From assembly GCA_000230935.2 (NCBI GenBank), contig AGIQ01000006.1, forward strand, positions 124,001-188,000: a DNA stretch of 64,000 bases, written 5' to 3'. A model generated the notes under the pieces. It worked only from the letters and a program-made list of their open reading frames with translations, had not been told where the DNA came from and ran no database searches. Positions 22,952-32,306 of the stretch are shown here, piece by piece. Made by a program: the position numbers and the translations under genes. Source of the DNA: Mycolicibacterium rhodesiae JS60. Lineage in GTDB: Bacteria; Actinomycetota; Actinomycetes; Mycobacteriales; Mycobacteriaceae. Positions within the stretch are counted from its first letter, which is position 1; every line of letters begins with the position of its first letter.

Positions 22952-23801
22952 TGGTCATCAGTCCTTCCTCCGCGACTTTCGCTGCCACGGCCCGATAGTC
23001 CTCGGCGGCCGTGCACTCTGGGTCGTACACCGAAATCGGCTGCCCGTGCGCCTTGGCCTCGGTCACGCGTACTGTGCGCGAGATCGCACCCAAATACTCC
23101 TTGGGCCAATCGTTTTCGAGCATCCGGCGGATCTGCTTGGTAGCGCGCGACGTGCCCAGATAGTTGGTCAGCAGCACGTGGGTGATCTTGATGCCAGGGT
23201 TGTTCAGATCGACGTTCTCCACGGCCGCGTCCAAGGAGGCCAGGGCGCCCACCTCGTCGGGGCCAGTGCCCACCGTGGCCAGCACCCAGGTCGCCGCCGA
23301 CAACGCCGCCGAGGCGAGTTCGTTCAGCGTGGGTCGGCAGTCGATGATGATGAAGTCATAGGCCGGCAACTGTGCGATCTCGCGGCGCAGCCGCATCTGG
23401 CCGCCGGGGCCCAGGTCCTTGTCCAGGCCGTCGAGCGATTCCCGCGAGGGCGCAACGTCGACACCGAAGTCGGTGCCCTGGATGACGTCGTTGAGCGGCA
23501 TCCGCCGGTGCTTCTCGGGGTGCAAGACGTTGAACATCGTGGGCATGGCGTCGCCCTCTTCGGGCGTGTGCAGCCCCAGGCCGGTCGTCGCGTTTCCCTG
23601 CGGATCCATGTCGATCAAGAGCACTCGAACGTTGCGCGTCGCGTCCTCGGCCTCGTCGAATACCTCGAAACGAGTCAGCTCGTAGGACAGGTTGACCGCC
23701 GTGGTGGTCTTGGCGACGCCGCCCTTGCGCATGGCGACCGCGATGACCACCGGCGGCGAGTTCAAAGCTCGGACGAGCTTTGGAGTCTTTGGCATGCGCA
23801 A
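22944..23801 (-). CDS. parA: ParA-type partition ATPase
   Basis: A 285-residue protein with the deviant Walker A motif KGGVAKTTTAVN near residue 27, VRVLLIDMDPQGNATTGLGL, a FIIIDCRPTLNELASAAL Walker B-like region and TNYLGTSRATKQI, all standard for ParA/Soj. Start TTG 23801 gives ideal Shine-Dalgarno spacing (GGAAGG, 7 bp); ATG 23795 is the alternative. ParA forms ATP-dependent assemblies on the nucleoid to segregate plasmids. The partner gene overlaps its 3' end; the divergent upstream gap may hold the centromere. Confidence 0.9.
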   Translation of the reverse strand: MRMPKTPKLVRALNSPPVVIAVAMRKGGVAKTTTAVNLSYELTRFEVFDEAEDATRNVRVLLIDMDPQGNATTGLGLHTPEEGDAMPTMFNVLHPEKHRRMPLNDVIQGTDFGVDVAPSRESLDGLDKDLGPGGQMRLRREIAQLPAYDFIIIDCRPTLNELASAALSAATWVLATVGTGPDEVGALASLDAAVENVDLNNPGIKITHVLLTNYLGTSRATKQIRRMLENDWPKEYLGAISRTVRVTEAKAHGQPISVYDPECTAAEDYRAVAAKVAEEGLMTNG

Positions 23802-24176
23802 ATCATAACCTTCCGGTGTGTGTGAGCAGGGGTTCTGTGCCCGAAAACATGGACATCACCAGGGGCCATACTGTCACCGCAGGTCAGAGGTGTTTTCATA
23901 CAATGTGTGCGCGACACGCGGGTCAGCATTCACGAACAGCCTCAGCCACAATTCATGAAATCGGCACGACACATGCTCGCACAGTGTGCACGACTTGTGC
24001 GCAGCCGGTGAGAGATCCGACAGCCGCACCGCTCACCCCGACCTCCACGCAGGCCGCCCAACACCCCTGCGCCCGGCGCACCGACACCGCGTAGCACAGA
24101 CCAGCCACCGCGCTCACTGCCGAAGTACCCTATCGGCGCACACATTTCGGCCTCATCGCCGGCATAGGCTCCAGCC
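23802..24176. other. Divergent 375-bp gap, candidate centromere or origin
   Basis: Upstream of parA and of the gene at 24177. Lower GC than its surroundings. It has short repeats of the form GTGTGCNCGAC (about 23920 and 23987), GCACGACACATG, ATTCATGAAAT and TTCACGAAC, and no gene. A parS-like site or replication origin would fit, but I see no clear iteron array and no match to the classical parS 16-mer. Confidence 0.3.
24165..24170 (+). promoter_or_regulatory. -10 box TAGGCT for a leaderless gene
   Basis: TAGGCT lies 6 bp before ATG 24177, inside the shared string GCATAGGCT that also precedes the genes at 58127 and 58405 at the same distance. Confidence 0.55.
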
Positions 24177-24467
24177 ATGACAACTGGCGTCGACGACCTC
24201 ACGTCACCAGCCGGAGCGCTCAACGCCGCCCAAGACGCCTATCGCGAAGCCGCCTCGTGTAGCGATGATCCGCAGCGACGCGCTCAATACGCGCGCACCG
24301 CCCAGGACTACGCCGCCACGACCTACTGGCATCCCGAGAGCACGCCGCGCCAGCGCCAGCAGGCACAGGAGTGCATGCGACAGTCCTACGACCTCGACGC
24401 GGGGACCAAGGCCCGCCACACCCGACTGCGCGCCAGCCTCACCGGCGCGCACGCTCACTCGGCGTAG
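24177..24467 (+). CDS. Small helical protein, 96 residues
   Basis: A hypothetical, wholly helical protein (LNAAQDAYREAASCSDDPQR, AQYARTAQDYAATTYW, RQRQQAQECMRQSYDLDA) of tetratricopeptide-like character, with no signal peptide. No Shine-Dalgarno is present and a TAGGCT -10 box sits 6 bp upstream, so the mRNA is probably leaderless. It is convergent with eccE. Function unknown. Confidence 0.65.
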   Translation: MTTGVDDLTSPAGALNAAQDAYREAASCSDDPQRRAQYARTAQDYAATTYWHPESTPRQRQQAQECMRQSYDLDAGTKARHTRLRASLTGAHAHSA

Positions 24468-24537
24468 CGCGCGACTATCCCCGCACACACCGGGCATCCA
24501 CCCTGGCGAGAGTCAGTGAGGCTGAAGGTCTTCCCGC

Positions 24538-26550
24538 TCAGCGGGGATGATCCGGGGGCGGTGGAAGTTTGAAGTCGCGCCGTGGTCGGCGGGGTTCGGC
24601 GGCGGGCGGCTGGGCTGTCGGGCGCTGGGTGCGTGGTGTGCGCTGCGGTCCGCCCATGTCGCGATGGCGTCCACCGCGATCGCCGTTGCCGTTTCCGGCG
24701 TTGGCAGGCGTCCCGTTGCCCCACGTCTGCGCCGCGGCGGGCAGTTGAGATGGACGGGCCCAGACGGGTTCACCGGCCGGCGGTGCTGGCACCGGGTCAC
24801 CGGGGGACGCCGCCTGCACGGCGCGCCTGGGCTCGGCCGGCCGCCGCGGTTCGACAGGCGGCAGCGCCGCGGCGCGCCGTGGTGCGCGGCTGACTGCGGG
24901 TGCGGTCGACACGACGCGCCGCGGTGTCATCTCGTTGTAGCCCAGGCCGAGGTAGCGGTCTTCTTCGCGGGTGCGGATGGCCCATAGCGTGACCGGCTCA
25001 GCGCCTGCGATCGCCACTTCGAGGATCTGGCCGGCGCCTTCGGTGATCGTCATGTCGGCTCCGCCGGCGGCCACGTTGTCGGGTCCGAGCAGGCGAAGCA
25101 CGGTCCGCGCGGGGACGGTGGTGACGGTTCGGCCGTCGAAAACGGCGATGTCGCAGTGCCGGGCACCGGCGGTGGCGTAGAACAGTTGCTGCTCGTCGTT
25201 GACGGTGGCGACCAGGCCCTGCCAGCGTTGCCGGTCGTCGGTGTGGATCGCCACCACGGCGCCGGTCACGACCGCGCGCAGGACGAGTTGGCGGGCGACC
25301 TCGACGCCCACGTTGGCGTCGATGCGTTGCCGTTTGGGGTTGCCGCTCTGGTCCCACAGCGGCACGGCCACCAAGGTGCCCTCGTCGAGTTGGCCGAGGA
25401 TCTGCCCGGACGGGCCGATCGGCACCGACACTGACGCCACCGCGGAGAAGTTCGTCGTCGGCATGACGGCCTGCAGGCTGCGGTCTCCGCCGGGCAGGGC
25501 GGCTTGCAGCATCTCTCGCTGGTTGCCGGTCGGCAGGGCCAGCTTGGCCTCCGACAGGGGGCGGTAGGCCTTGCCGTGGTGCACGTAGCGCACCAGGACG
25601 CCGATTTGAATGTCGGCGACGCCGCCGGGGGTGCCGGCGCCGGTGAGCCGGATGGTGGTGACCGCGTCCTCGGTGCGCCATGACCACCACCGGTCGAGTT
25701 GCCCGTCGGCGAGCATCTCGGCGTGTCCGATGTAGGTGGTGATGAAGTTGGGACCTGATCGGATGACCGACCACTTCTCCCGATTCTCGTTCGGCCCAAT
25801 GGGTTCGAGGATGGCCTGGGTCATGGCGTCGAGTTCGTCGGCCGACAGCGCAGCCGCGCGGATTCGTTCTTGCTGTAGCCGCTGGGCCACGCGGTGCGCC
25901 GCGGCGGCCAGCGCCTTGGGTCCGGCCTCGCGCGACGGGCCGCGTTCGACGATGCCGTCGAGGTTGGCGATCGCGTTGAGCCGCAATACAAGCCAGGTGC
26001 GGCGCTGTCCGACGAGGTGGCGCGGTCCGACGAATTGGCTGTAGACGGTGCGGTAGGCGGTGCCGGGTGGGACGTGACGCCCGGAGGAGACGATGTCGAT
26101 GTCGAGCACCAGGCCGTACTGGGTCATCAGCGAGGCCACCAGTTCCAGTGGGAGCACGCTTTCGGTGAAGGAGTGACCATTGGCCTCGCGGGTCAACGCC
26201 AGGTTGGGTGCGACTTCGACTGCGGCGACCAGCGTTTCGCCGTCCCATCGAATTCCGGCGTCGCCGGAGATGACGCTGATGTCGATGGCCGGCGGCAGCG
26301 TCGGGGGCAGCGCTTGGCGCCGGTGCCGCAGGAACGCCGACACCACTGCCGGCCATTCCAGCAGGATGACACGGCCACGGATGGGGATGAACAAGGCAAT
26401 CGCGGCCACGACGAGAATCGTTGCCGCAGCCCAGATCGGCAGCGCCTTGGCGACGGCGAAGGCCACGACGACGCTGGTGGCGATGGCGTAGAGGATCGCC
26501 GAGGCGAGGGGCAGCCGGATCCAGCGGCCGCGGCGTCGAGTGGTCACCAC
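24538..26550 (-). CDS. eccE: ESX core protein EccE
   Basis: A 670-residue type VII secretion component. Two N-terminal transmembrane helices (LASAILYAIATSVVVAFAV and AATILVVAAIALFIPI) precede IRGRVILLEWPAVVSAFLR, and the soluble domain has EVAPNLALTREANGHSFTESVLPLELVASL and RTWLVLRLNAIANLDG, as in EccE. The C-terminus is a long Pro/Arg-rich tail, beyond the usual family length. EccE sits at the periphery of the EccBCDE membrane complex. It starts 3 bp after the mycP stop and is the last gene of the ESX operon. Confidence 0.9.
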   Translation of the reverse strand: MVTTRRRGRWIRLPLASAILYAIATSVVVAFAVAKALPIWAAATILVVAAIALFIPIRGRVILLEWPAVVSAFLRHRRQALPPTLPPAIDISVISGDAGIRWDGETLVAAVEVAPNLALTREANGHSFTESVLPLELVASLMTQYGLVLDIDIVSSGRHVPPGTAYRTVYSQFVGPRHLVGQRRTWLVLRLNAIANLDGIVERGPSREAGPKALAAAAHRVAQRLQQERIRAAALSADELDAMTQAILEPIGPNENREKWSVIRSGPNFITTYIGHAEMLADGQLDRWWSWRTEDAVTTIRLTGAGTPGGVADIQIGVLVRYVHHGKAYRPLSEAKLALPTGNQREMLQAALPGGDRSLQAVMPTTNFSAVASVSVPIGPSGQILGQLDEGTLVAVPLWDQSGNPKRQRIDANVGVEVARQLVLRAVVTGAVVAIHTDDRQRWQGLVATVNDEQQLFYATAGARHCDIAVFDGRTVTTVPARTVLRLLGPDNVAAGGADMTITEGAGQILEVAIAGAEPVTLWAIRTREEDRYLGLGYNEMTPRRVVSTAPAVSRAPRRAAALPPVEPRRPAEPRRAVQAASPGDPVPAPPAGEPVWARPSQLPAAAQTWGNGTPANAGNGNGDRGGRHRDMGGPQRTPRTQRPTAQPPAAEPRRPRRDFKLPPPPDHPR

Positions 26551-26553
26551 TTG

Positions 26554-27984
26554 TCACTGCCTCCTTCGCCGGGTGCCGGTCGCGGCCACGATGACGACCA
26601 CGGCGAGCGCGACCACTGCCATGGCCCCGACCGCGATCGCCGAGGTCCATTTGGGCGCGGAGTCCGGCGGCGGCGGCGCCTGGGGCAGCGATAGTTCGGC
26701 TGCCTGCACCGTGACCGCGGGCGCCCCGTCGATCGGCACTTCGTAGGTCAAGGCGGCAACGGGGTCGATGATCCCGCGGCCCACGACGTTGTCGACCCCG
26801 CGCGCGGGAGCGTGGGCGGTGGTGATGAGCCGGGTGGCGACCTGGCGGGCGGTCATCTCCGGGAACCGCGACCGCAGCAGCGCCGCGGCCCCGGAAACGT
26901 AGGCCGCCGCGAACGACGTCCCAGCGATCGGCACCAAGCCGCCCTCGTTACCGGGCACGCCGTTGATGACGCCCTCACCACTGGAGGACAGCGACACGAT
27001 GCCCGAGCCTGGGGCGGCCACGTCGACCCATGGGCCCGCCATCGAATTCTCCGCGCGCGCTCCCTCGGGGGAAACGAACCCGACCGAGAGCACGAGGTCG
27101 TCGAACCAGGACGGCGTCGACACCGTGGTCACCCCACCCCAGTTGCGCGGATCGTCGGGACGGGCGGGGTCGGTGTCGGGGTTGCTCTTGCAGTTCTGGT
27201 TTCCTGCTCCGGCGTCGATGGCGGCCGCGGCGTTTCCGGCGGCGGCGACCACCAGCACGTCCTTGACGTCGACGGCGTACTTGAGCGCCCCGCCGAGGAT
27301 GGCCTGATCGATCGGCGCGGAGGTCTTCACGCACGACACCACCGACACGTTGATGACCCGCGCTCCCATGTTGGCCGCGTGCACGATCGCGCGCGCGAGG
27401 CTGCGGATGTCGCCGGCGGTACGGGACTGGTTGGGGTCGTCGGGATTCGACGACAAGTCCTGGGGCATCCAGGCCGTCGAGGTCTGCCGGATGGACAGGA
27501 TCTGCGCGTTGGGCGCGACGCCGATCAGCCCGTCGGTGGGAGCCGGTGCGGCGCCAATGATTCCGGCCACGATGGTGCCGTGTCCGTCGCAGTCGTCCAG
27601 GCCGTTGGCGGCGGGGTCGACGTAGTCTCCGCCGGGGATCATGCCGGGTAGCCGCGGCTGCGGCCGCACGCCGGTGTCGATGACGGCGACCACGACGCCG
27701 GCACCGGTGGAGAACTTGTGCGCCTGCTCGATCTGCAGCGCGGTCAGCGGCGGCGGGGTCTTGGCCAGGTCGGAGTTGGGCAGCACGCCCCCGACGACAC
27801 AACCGCCGTTCTTGCGCATTTCCGAGTCGGGTGCCGGTGGCCCGTCCGGGGGTGCGGCCGCGATGTCTGGGTTGGGTGGTGTGACCGCTGCGGCGGTGCC
27901 CAGTGGGGCGACGGCGACCATCGCGCTGACCGCGCAGAGCACGGTCGCGGTGCGCGCAAGGGTGCTTAGTCGGCCCGCGTTCAC
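26554..27984 (-). CDS. mycP: Mycosin MycP, ESX subtilisin-like protease
   Basis: A 476-residue protein with a signal peptide (TVLCAVSAMVAVAPLGTAAA), the catalytic triad of S8 proteases (VVAVIDTGV, DCDGHGTIVAG, GTSFAAAYVSGAAAL) and a C-terminal membrane anchor (WTSAIAVGAMAVVALAVVVIVA) with an Arg-rich end. MycP is required for stability of the ESX membrane complex and lies on its periplasmic face. The start overlaps the eccD stop (ATGA). Confidence 0.95.
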   Translation of the reverse strand: MNAGRLSTLARTATVLCAVSAMVAVAPLGTAAAVTPPNPDIAAAPPDGPPAPDSEMRKNGGCVVGGVLPNSDLAKTPPPLTALQIEQAHKFSTGAGVVVAVIDTGVRPQPRLPGMIPGGDYVDPAANGLDDCDGHGTIVAGIIGAAPAPTDGLIGVAPNAQILSIRQTSTAWMPQDLSSNPDDPNQSRTAGDIRSLARAIVHAANMGARVINVSVVSCVKTSAPIDQAILGGALKYAVDVKDVLVVAAAGNAAAAIDAGAGNQNCKSNPDTDPARPDDPRNWGGVTTVSTPSWFDDLVLSVGFVSPEGARAENSMAGPWVDVAAPGSGIVSLSSSGEGVINGVPGNEGGLVPIAGTSFAAAYVSGAAALLRSRFPEMTARQVATRLITTAHAPARGVDNVVGRGIIDPVAALTYEVPIDGAPAVTVQAAELSLPQAPPPPDSAPKWTSAIAVGAMAVVALAVVVIVAATGTRRRRQ

Positions 27985-29540
27985 AGCAGGGTCCGGAAGA
28001 ACGCGAAGGCGCCGATGATCCAGAACCCCAGCGGCGCGACGGCCAGGATGAACAGGAACTCCAGTTGTTCGATGCGGCGCAACGTGATTGGCGACATCTT
28101 GGTGCCCGGCAGCATGGTGCCGGCCAGGGTGGCCAGCACGGTCACCGCGACTACTCCGGCGAGCACGCCGAGTTCGGCGATGGGGTTGGACGTGCCGGTG
28201 ATCACCGTCAGCGTGAAGCCCGCCAGCAGCGCGGCGGTCCCCAGGAAGAACGTCACCGCGTGCACGCGGTCGGTCAGCGAGCGGCCGCGCAGGACGAGAA
28301 CCAGCATGGACAGGATCGCGATGGCGACCTCACCCCAGAAGTAGTGGGTGCCGGGTTCGACGGCAGTGACTGCGCCGGCGACGATGATGACGTTGGCGGC
28401 GAAGAACAGGCCGGTGAGGTACTTGTTGGCTACGCGCGAGCGTCGTTCGAGCTGGGCGTCTTCGTCGTCGGACAGCGCGACTGTGCGCATGTCGTTGCCG
28501 TCGTCGAATACCTCGACGACCATGGCCGCCTCGTCGAGTTCGTGGCGGTCGATGTCCTCGCCGGGCACGGGCAGACTGGGTGGTCGTACGCGCGCCAGGG
28601 CCAGCGCCAGGCCGGGCCCCATGGCCACGATCAGCATTCCGACGATGACGGCGACGGTGCCGATTTGGCGCATGTCGAAGCCGGTAAAGGTGCGCACGGC
28701 CGCGGCCGCAGCCGACGCCGCGGTGAGGGTGACGGCGGCGGTGTGCACGGTGATGCCCACCCCGGTCAGCCAGACCACCATGAGTGACACGGTGCCGGCG
28801 GCGAACACTGCGGCGAAGACGTTGGCCGCAGTCCAGTGTCCGGGCGTTGCGGCGTAGGCCGGTACGGCTACCCATCCCATCGCGAATGCCAAGGCGACCG
28901 AGGCGATCCCGGCGGTATAGGACACGCGGGTGATGCCGCGTCGTTGCGCGACCACGGCGGCCACGAGGGTCAGCAAGGTCAGCGCGCCCGACGGCGGCAG
29001 CCACCAGGTCAGTGACGGGGTCGACCACCAAGCCGCGATGATCAGCACGGCGGTCAGCGCCGCGCCGACGGAGACGGCGATCAGGCCCAGCGCTCGGGCG
29101 GTGTCTGCGGTGAAGGTGCCGAACTTGACCTCGTTGAACTCGGCCAGGGCGTCGCTGCCGTCTTCGATGATCGGCTTGAACACCTCGGTGGAGTGCACTT
29201 CACGCATCAATAGGCGCGCACCGTCGAGCACGCCGGCCTCCGACAACGTCAGCGTCCGCGCGAGCGGCATTGCGCCTTCGACGGCCAACGAGTATGTGCC
29301 GTTGGTGGCGAAGTCGATGTTGAGTCCTTCACCGCGCAGGGTGTCGGCCAGGAACGGCACCAGGCCTTCCATGACGACCGACAGCGGTGCATGCGCGGCC
29401 AGTGAGGTGTCGACGAAGTAGTTGCCGACGTGAATGCAGACCCGGATCTGCTCGGGCACCGCGGCGACGGCGCCGCCGTCGCCTTCGGGCTCACGGGCGG
29501 GGTCTGCGGGCAGCGAGTCAACGGGCAACACCACCGACAT
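27981..29540 (-). CDS. eccD: ESX channel protein EccD
   Basis: A 519-residue membrane protein. The first ~130 residues form the ubiquitin-like domain (IRVCIHVGNYFVDTSLAAH, LSEAGVLDGARLLM). About eleven hydrophobic segments follow (for example GLIAVSVGAALTAVLIIAAWW and GTVAVIVGMLIVAMGPG). EccD dimers form the large membrane vestibule of type VII systems. AGGGAGG lies before the ATG. Confidence 0.92.
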   Translation of the reverse strand: MSVVLPVDSLPADPAREPEGDGGAVAAVPEQIRVCIHVGNYFVDTSLAAHAPLSVVMEGLVPFLADTLRGEGLNIDFATNGTYSLAVEGAMPLARTLTLSEAGVLDGARLLMREVHSTEVFKPIIEDGSDALAEFNEVKFGTFTADTARALGLIAVSVGAALTAVLIIAAWWSTPSLTWWLPPSGALTLLTLVAAVVAQRRGITRVSYTAGIASVALAFAMGWVAVPAYAATPGHWTAANVFAAVFAAGTVSLMVVWLTGVGITVHTAAVTLTAASAAAAAVRTFTGFDMRQIGTVAVIVGMLIVAMGPGLALALARVRPPSLPVPGEDIDRHELDEAAMVVEVFDDGNDMRTVALSDDEDAQLERRSRVANKYLTGLFFAANVIIVAGAVTAVEPGTHYFWGEVAIAILSMLVLVLRGRSLTDRVHAVTFFLGTAALLAGFTLTVITGTSNPIAELGVLAGVVAVTVLATLAGTMLPGTKMSPITLRRIEQLEFLFILAVAPLGFWIIGAFAFFRTLL

Positions 29541-29558
29541 CGTTTGCCTCCCTTCGTA

Positions 29559-31124
29559 TTAGCTCGCCGCGGCCGCGGCCACGGGCGCCGGCGGCTGCGG
29601 AACGGAGAAGTCGTCGGCCAGCATCGCGGCGAGGTCCTCGAATGCCCGACGGGTCTTCTTCTTCAACTTGTCCACGTCGATCAGCAGCCCCTCGTCGAGG
29701 TGCGGGTCGAAGGGGATGTGGTGGATCTTGAGTTGCTGACGGGCCAGGACCGTCATCAGCGACTCCATGTCCAGACGGGTGTTGGCGGTGGTCTCGTTGA
29801 CGACGAGCACCGTGCGGGCCAACAGCCCTTCGTAGCCGTGGTTGCGCAGCCAGTCGATGGCCTGGCCGGCCTTCATCGCTCCGGGCCGCGACGCCTCGAC
29901 GATCAGGACCAGGGCGTTGGAGTTGTCCAGCATGGCCCGCACGACCTCGGAGTTGAGCGCTTTGTCGCCGTCCCACAGCAGCATGCTGTAGTAGTGCGAC
30001 AGGACCTCGCGCACGTCGACGACGTCTTCGGGGACCAGGACGCGATCGCTGTCGGGACGCCAACCGTTGGCGAGCACTTGCAGGTCGGTGTCGGTGGTCG
30101 ACAGGAATCGTTGAACCAGGTCGTGCTGGCCTAGATCCTCTTCGGCCAGCATGTCCACCATCGACAGGTTGCGTGGATGCACCGCCGTGCGCAGCGGTAG
30201 GTCGCCGGCGTCGGGGTCGGCGTCGACGGCGATCACTCCGTCGGGGCGGTACTTGGCGAAGACCTGACCGAGGGTGCCCGTGATGGTGGTCTTGCCCGCT
30301 CCGCCCTTGAGTGTCAGCACCGCGACCGCGTACATGCTGTCCTTGGGAGCGCGGATGCGGGTGTAGACCTCGCGGCGGCGCTTCTCCTTCTTACCGGGTT
30401 TGAGCTTCAGGCCGGTCTTGTTCAGAGCGCCCCGGAACCCGGTGTTGGCCACCGGCAGCCGCTCCTCGTTGGCGGCGACCAACTCTTGGCGGATACCGGC
30501 CGAGGCGGCCTGCATCGGCGCTCCCGACCTGCGGTACTGCTCGGACTCCGCGGGGCCACGGTTGACGGCTTGCTGGCGGTTGGGTCCCGGTGTGCGCGAC
30601 CGTGGATCCATCGGGATCTGTTGCGTCACTTCGGGTCCGGCGGCGGCCGGCGGCTCGGCTTGGCGGCGCGGGGCGGCGTTCGGACCGGTCGTGGGGCGGC
30701 TCTGGTCGCGGCCCGCGCCCCATTGCGGTTGCCCTTGTCCACGGTCGGGTGCGGCGCCCCATTGCGGTTGAGCGGTGGGGGCGGCACCCCACTGCGAGGA
30801 TTGGGCCGGCGGCGCCGGGTGGCCCCACGGCTGCTGCGGTTGCCCGGGGCGGGGACCTGTCGTCGGTGCTGGTCCGGGCTCCGGCAGCGGGGGCCGTTGC
30901 TGGTTGGCCGGCGGCGCGGGCGGCGTCGGACGCGCACCAGTGACCGCCGTGATCTCCTCGGGCTCGTTGACCGGTGTCAGCGATGTCGGCGGAGGTCCGG
31001 GGAGGCGATCGCTGGCGGCGCCGTCGGGTTGGCGCGCCGATGGCACGGATTGCGGCGACGGTTCGGCAGGTGCTTCGGGTTCTGACCAGTGCCGCCCGTT
31101 GCTTGTCTCGACGTCTTCAGCCAT
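29559..31124 (-). CDS. espI: EspI-like protein with ParA/MinD-type ATPase domain
   Basis: A 521-residue protein. The first ~225 residues are Pro/Gln-rich and disordered, with repeats of QPQWGAAP type. The C-terminal domain has VLTLKGGAGKTTITGTLGQ (P-loop), VIAVDADPDAGDLPLRTAVH and ALVLIVEASRPGAMKAGQA, as in EspI of ESX-1, where it adjusts secretion to ATP level. Chromosomal ESX-3, otherwise the same gene order, lacks this gene. It sits between espG and eccD. Confidence 0.85.
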   Translation of the reverse strand: MAEDVETSNGRHWSEPEAPAEPSPQSVPSARQPDGAASDRLPGPPPTSLTPVNEPEEITAVTGARPTPPAPPANQQRPPLPEPGPAPTTGPRPGQPQQPWGHPAPPAQSSQWGAAPTAQPQWGAAPDRGQGQPQWGAGRDQSRPTTGPNAAPRRQAEPPAAAGPEVTQQIPMDPRSRTPGPNRQQAVNRGPAESEQYRRSGAPMQAASAGIRQELVAANEERLPVANTGFRGALNKTGLKLKPGKKEKRRREVYTRIRAPKDSMYAVAVLTLKGGAGKTTITGTLGQVFAKYRPDGVIAVDADPDAGDLPLRTAVHPRNLSMVDMLAEEDLGQHDLVQRFLSTTDTDLQVLANGWRPDSDRVLVPEDVVDVREVLSHYYSMLLWDGDKALNSEVVRAMLDNSNALVLIVEASRPGAMKAGQAIDWLRNHGYEGLLARTVLVVNETTANTRLDMESLMTVLARQQLKIHHIPFDPHLDEGLLIDVDKLKKKTRRAFEDLAAMLADDFSVPQPPAPVAAAAAS

Positions 31125-31313
31125 TTCGGCTCACCTTTCCCCGCAACATGTCAGTGGGTGCTCGCTCCGGCCGATCCGTCGGCCGGTCCATCGCTTGTGA
31201 CCTGGGTATGCCCCGTGATCATCGTGCTCGCGTTCATCAGCACACTAGCGCACCAATTCGCGCGTTTTCCGGGCCCGAACGTCCCGACTTGAATGGCCGA
31301 TACCGCCACGGCA

Positions 31314-32162
31314 TTACTCGCTCCAGCCCTGGGCAGCGAACCAATTTCGGCTCGGCGTCAGCTGGACGAGATCGCTCATCGCGGCCCTGAATCGCTGATA
31401 CGTTCCTGGCCCAAAAGTTACCCACAGCTGGGAACCTTGCCGTCCCACGGCCGACACGACCCGGCCGAAGGAGGTATCGGCCACGGCGACCCCGGCCTTG
31501 GTCTCGACCGAAGTGATGCCGCGATTTTCCCGCATCACGATCTCGCAGCGCTGCCCCGAGTACTGGGACACCTCGTTGAGGATCCGGGCCGTCTGGACGT
31601 CCACGCCGAGCTCACCTCGCAACGCGCGCAGCATCTCACCGGGTGGCGCTGCTTGCGACAGTGCCGCGGCCTGCTCCAGAGTCATCGTGACGGTGTCGAA
31701 TTCCGCGGGCGGCGGGGCAAGGGTCTCCTCGGAGATGCGCATCGCCGACCACAGTGGGCCGGTGACGACTTCGTCGAGGGCCTGCTTGGTCGACCACACC
31801 CCTTGGACGACGACTTCGTCGTCTCGGCGCAATGCCATGACGTGGGTTTCACCTCGGCGGGCGATGACGGCCCGGCGCATGCGGTCGTCCTCCATGGCTC
31901 GCAGCGTCACGTCGATGTCGGGCCGCTCGAGCACCCGCATCCACGACGCCAGGGTGGGGTCGACCGCGCCGGTGGTGTCGATGAATCCCTGTTCGATGAG
32001 GATCGGGACGGTGATGTCGTCGACGAGCGCCTGGTCTTGGGGGTAGTAGACGTTGTTCATCAGCGCGAGGACCACGGGCAATTGGTCGATGCCCATCAGC
32101 CGCTTGATGAACAGCGCCGAATCCACGCTGAGGTGGGCCGCCGCCAGCATCTGCTTCCCCAT
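31314..32162 (-). CDS. espG: ESX chaperone EspG
   Basis: 282 residues from ATG 32162 (MGKQMLAAAHLSVDSALF), chosen over the upstream frame because the preceding residues are unlike the family. EspG proteins bind the tip of cognate PE-PPE heterodimers and keep them soluble until secretion. Family-like segments are DQLPVVLALMNNVYYPQDQ, VVVQGVWSTKQALDEVV and SRNWFAAQGW at the end. Its PE-PPE clients are the pair encoded just upstream in the operon. A hairpin separates it from esxA. Confidence 0.85.
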   Translation of the reverse strand: MGKQMLAAAHLSVDSALFIKRLMGIDQLPVVLALMNNVYYPQDQALVDDITVPILIEQGFIDTTGAVDPTLASWMRVLERPDIDVTLRAMEDDRMRRAVIARRGETHVMALRRDDEVVVQGVWSTKQALDEVVTGPLWSAMRISEETLAPPPAEFDTVTMTLEQAAALSQAAPPGEMLRALRGELGVDVQTARILNEVSQYSGQRCEIVMRENRGITSVETKAGVAVADTSFGRVVSAVGRQGSQLWVTFGPGTYQRFRAAMSDLVQLTPSRNWFAAQGWSE

Positions 32163-32250
32163 GCCTGAGCATGTTACCCGCCGACCGAACGGTATTGCGC
32201 TGCGCGCCAACATCTTTCATGAGAACAAGCGGGGTCCGGTAGATACGACG

Positions 32251-32287
32251 AAGCGCCTCGGTCCACATCTCGGGGGCCGAGGCGCTT
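32251..32287 (-). terminator. 11-bp hairpin between esxA and espG
   Basis: AAGCGCCTCGG at 32251-32261 pairs perfectly with CCGAGGCGCTT at 32277-32287 across a 15-nt loop. It lies 20 bp after the esxA stop on the minus strand. No U-run follows, so it may be a partial terminator or an mRNA-stabilising structure that raises esxB-esxA expression above the downstream genes. Confidence 0.6.
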
Positions 32288-32306
32288 CAACGCCAGCAGC
32301 AGAGGC

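Noticed and set aside
23802..24176. Classical parS 16-mer
   Set aside because: No TGTTTCACGTGAAACA-like palindrome is present; the ParA here is paired with a small RHH-type partner that uses other sites.
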